This document shows, one piece after another, positions 61,419 to 64,000 of a DNA stretch of 64,000 bases. The translations under genes and the position numbers were made by a program. The stretch is from Trichomonas vaginalis G3 (Eukaryota > Parabasalia > Trichomonadida > Trichomonadidae). Numbering within the stretch: position 1 is the stretch's first letter; the number at the start of each line of letters is the position of its first letter. The DNA lies in the NCBI RefSeq assembly GCF_026262505.1, contig NC_067208.1, positions 10,673,962-10,737,961 of the forward strand, written 5' to 3'. The notes below the pieces were generated by a model. That model was not told the origin of the DNA. It did not search any database and was given only the letters and a program-made list of their open reading frames with translations.

Positions 61419-62131
61419 TTCATTATCTTTCTTTTCATATTCATCATTGCTATGTAAAATTCTCATTCTTTTCATATTTTTCATTATTTTATGCAATTTT
61501 CTTTCTTTTCACATATAACATTATTTTATTACATTTTCTTTCCTTTCACATTTATCATTGTTTTATAATATTCTCTTTCTTTTCATATTTATCATTACTT
61601 TATGTAATTTTCTTTCTTTTCACATATAACATTATTTTATTACATTTTCTTTCTTTTCATATTTATCATTATTTTATTACATTTTCTTTCTTTTCATATT
61701 CATCATTGCTATGTAAAATTCTCATTCTTTTCATATTTTTCATTATTTTATGCAATTTTCTTTCTTTTCACATATAACATTATTTTATTACATTTTCTTT
61801 CCTTTCACATTTATCATTGTTTTATAATATTCTCTTTCTTTTCATATTTATCATTACTTTATGTAATTTTCTTTCTTTTCACATATAACATTATTTTATT
61901 ACATTTTCTTTCTTTTCATATTTATCATTGCTTTATGTAATTTTCTTTCTTTTTATATTTATCATTGCTTTATGTAATTTTCTTTCTTTTCATATTTATC
62001 ATTGTTATATAGTATTTTCTTAACTTTCATCTAAATCATTTTTTATCGCAATCTCTTTCTTTTCATATTCAGCTTTGTTTTATATAATTTTCTTTCTTTT
62101 TATGTTTACCATTGTTTTACGAAGTTTTCTT

Positions 62132-62227
62132 GTTTTAAACGAATGCCCTTTAAGCTATGCATTCAAAAAAAAGGCCTCAAATATTGCCAGTTTCTTAGTT
62201 GAACATGGTGCCCAGAAAATCAATTAA
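62132..62227 (+). other. Ankyrin cassette 7 (96 nt), carries the gene's stop
   Basis: Reads VLNECPLSYAFKKKASNIAS FLVEHGAQKIN, then TAA. This is the usual kind of C-terminal end of trichomonad ankyrin proteins and marks the 3' end of the split gene. Confidence 0.8.
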
Positions 62228-63350
62228 ACTTTTTCTAATAATTTCATTTGAAATTAAATAAAAAGTTCTTACTCCATTTTTTTCCTTTTCCTTATCATTT
62301 GATGAGCTAGAGTGACATTCGTGAACTGTTATTCACAGGTTTGTCCCAATTTAACTGTTAACATCTTTCGAGAAATACATTTTTTTGGAATTAAGTTGGT
62401 TGAGGTTTGACTTTGTTCAAGGCCATGAACTCAAAAATTTGAGTTGTTATTTAACGTTGCAAGGGGAAATGGATCATATGCAGATGGTTTTATTTTGAAT
62501 TGCATTCGATTATGAACTCAAACTCAGATATTTATATAGTTTCGTGATTTCCACAGAATAATAAACATATTTTTAAAGAACAGATAACTTCAAATGATTG
62601 AATATTTTATTTTAATTCAATCACCTAAAAATTGATATCTTGTGTTTGGCTGATCTCATCTATCTTGAAAAAACAGTCATTATTTCTCTTACAACATTTA
62701 ACTGTGTCCTTAACTCTAAAATATATAATAAAATATAATATATAACAAGATAAACACAAATTATTATTTATATGGTGAATCTAAAAATACCATGTAGAAT
62801 GCCCCATATTTGTTTTGTTTTGATAAATTTAGTTGTTTAAATATAGCGTGTTTGTTTGATATTTATAGTTTTGAAGGCATAACTTTGCTAATTGTTATGA
62901 TTTTAACTAAATTTGTTATAATAACTCGAAAGAAAGGGATTTTTCAAATTGAGCAAACACACCCGCATACATTAAGGGTGTACATACGCCTCTATGACAC
63001 AGCTTTCAATTCAGATGTTTAAGGTTAATTTTCATTGACGCTTCACATCAGATACCAAAAATTTGAATTAAAGTCAGATGGGCGTAATTGCAGCCTTAAT
63101 GATGCACTTACTACTTACTGACACGTTCAGATAATATCAACATATTTTTATTTTAATGGCAAAAGAGTATAATAGCCATTTTAGGAACTAAGCAGTGATT
63201 TATAATAACTTTTTCTCGATCAAAAATAATAACTTTTGACCTTAGAGAATTGGGATATAAAGCTTGAGTGTCAAAAAAATTGAGAGAATGTCATAAAAAA
63301 AACTATATCATTCTATTTTATTTAAAAAAATCACATTACATTATACATAT
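62228..63350. other. Intergenic, no gene seen
   Basis: AT-rich; only short ORFs without features (for example 62810-63022). Confidence 0.5.
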
Positions 63351-63353
63351 TAG

Positions 63354-64000
63354 TTATTGGTCTTCTTCTTCATCAAGTAAGCAAGACTTTATACTTTTTG
63401 CCAACATTTGAATCTTCAATTCCGCATCTTCGCAAATTTCATCAAGAAAATCTGTAACTTCGCATTCAGTTAATATGGATATGAATTCATCCTTCTTTCC
63501 CGCCTGTTTATAGAAGTCTGCATATATTTCCAAGGCCAAAAGATAGTCAGTTAAAAATTTATCATTTTTATCATCGAAAACACTGACAATTATTTGAATT
63601 AAATCAGGACACTTTTCTAAAATAAGGCCAAGGAGTTGTTGCGAAGACAATTTAATGATGGAACAGATGGAATGAACAATAACTTGTTTTTCTTTGAAAG
63701 AAACAGATGGAACAATATCAAGAAGCATCCAATAAATACCACAATCAAAGATTATACTGATTTCTTGCTCACATCCCACTTCTTTTATACAATTAAAATA
63801 ATCATCAATGAAAAGAAAGGCAACGCACCTTGCTTCTAAGTAACTCTGGCTCAATGATGGATTGGTATCTATTTGGCTAGATGCAAATTGTATGAATTCC
63901 ATAAGATTATCGAAAATTTTGTGAGTTGCGAAAAATAATCTTTCATCGTTTTTGTATTTGATGATATCTCGCATGCATTTGATGGTCTCTATCGATATTG
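63354..64000 (-). CDS. Helical-repeat (ARM/HEAT-like) protein, partial
   Basis: 206 aa from the first Met, but the frame stays open through the right edge (…NIDRDHQ before MRDIIKYKND), so the gene probably starts outside the window. Paired helices (MEFIQFASSQID, CVAFLFIDDYFNCIKEVG, IYWMLLDIVPSVSFKEKQVI, VHSICSIIKLSSQQLLGLIL, CPDLIQIIVSVF) give an armadillo-like pattern, and the tail is acidic (LLDEEEDQ). Possibly related to importin-alpha-like or other ARM proteins; not assigned. Confidence 0.65.
   Translation of the reverse strand, partial: ISIETIKCMRDIIKYKNDERLFFATHKIFDNLMEFIQFASSQIDTNPSLSQSYLEARCVAFLFIDDYFNCIKEVGCEQEISIIFDCGIYWMLLDIVPSVSFKEKQVIVHSICSIIKLSSQQLLGLILEKCPDLIQIIVSVFDDKNDKFLTDYLLALEIYADFYKQAGKKDEFISILTECEVTDFLDEICEDAELKIQMLAKSIKSCLLDEEEDQ

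Larger units (their letters stand above)
59266..62131 (+). repeat. Minisatellite array 2 with embedded ankyrin cassettes
   Basis: Same 30-34 bp unit as array 1. Five ankyrin cassettes are embedded, separated by 381, 418, 418 and 344 bp, plus 713 bp to the last one, so a higher-order unit of cassette plus spacer has itself been duplicated. Blocks such as 59945-60170 and 60973-61200 are almost identical. Confidence 0.9.

Noticed and set aside
54223-62227. Spacers in the ankyrin gene as ordinary introns
   Set aside because: No GTAYGT donor or ACTAACACACAG acceptor at cassette edges; trichomonad introns are short and rare.

Overview
The window looks like nuclear DNA of a trichomonad protist (Trichomonas vaginalis or a close relative). 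It is strongly AT-rich. The cellular genes are long and uninterrupted. They include a PP2A-type phosphatase, a CEP164-like WW/coiled-coil protein and a DUF3447/ankyrin protein of the kind greatly expanded in trichomonads. About two thirds of the window is mobile DNA, including a Maverick/Polinton-type virus-like element, a class known to be abundant in T. vaginalis. The species call is inference; there is no rRNA or other marker.

Layout. (1) 1-3785 is a copy (A) of a long repeat, R, which carries a 2.2 kb transposon encoding an rve/DDE integrase and bounded by inverted arrays of a 120-bp repeat. (2) 3786-27388 is a Maverick/Polinton-like element with hairpin-bearing terminal inverted repeats. 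Recognisable genes: probable double-jelly-roll major capsid protein, probable penton-like minor capsid protein, SF3 (D5-like) helicase, A32/FtsK-type packaging ATPase, two KilA-N-type proteins, family-B DNA polymerase, Maverick-type integrase, a phage-tail-fibre-like protein with collar-type C-terminus, two Gly-rich amphipathic proteins, a paralogous pair of unknown proteins and several small genes. No maturation protease was recognised. (3) 27389-43062 is a nested palindromic landscape: a hairpin, R copy B (direct), a 2.8 kb spacer with a mariner-like MITE, R copy C (inverted), a second large palindrome, then a truncated R arm that runs into a cellular gene. (4) 43042-53310 is a normal gene-dense block. 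(5) 53620-53965 is a cluster of stable hairpins, a candidate structured ncRNA. (6) 54223-62227 is an ankyrin gene whose C-terminal repeats survive as seven exact 96-nt in-frame cassettes separated by a TTTCTTTCTTTTCATATTTA-type minisatellite. (7) 63354 to the right edge is a partial helical-repeat gene.

How it works together (inference): the Maverick region has the gene set of a small dsDNA virus: replication (PolB, SF3 helicase), integration (integrase), packaging (ATPase), capsid (MCP, penton) and host recognition (fibre). Its genes are tightly packed, with divergent pairs separated by 17-36 nt and one convergent pair with overlapping stops. Most share an upstream TTTTTA(T/C) motif 8-20 nt before the ATG, and three genes end just before a recurring 46-nt hairpin. 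Many element genes carry 1-nt frameshifts while the flanking cellular genes are intact. That suggests decay, but assembly error in repeats cannot be excluded.
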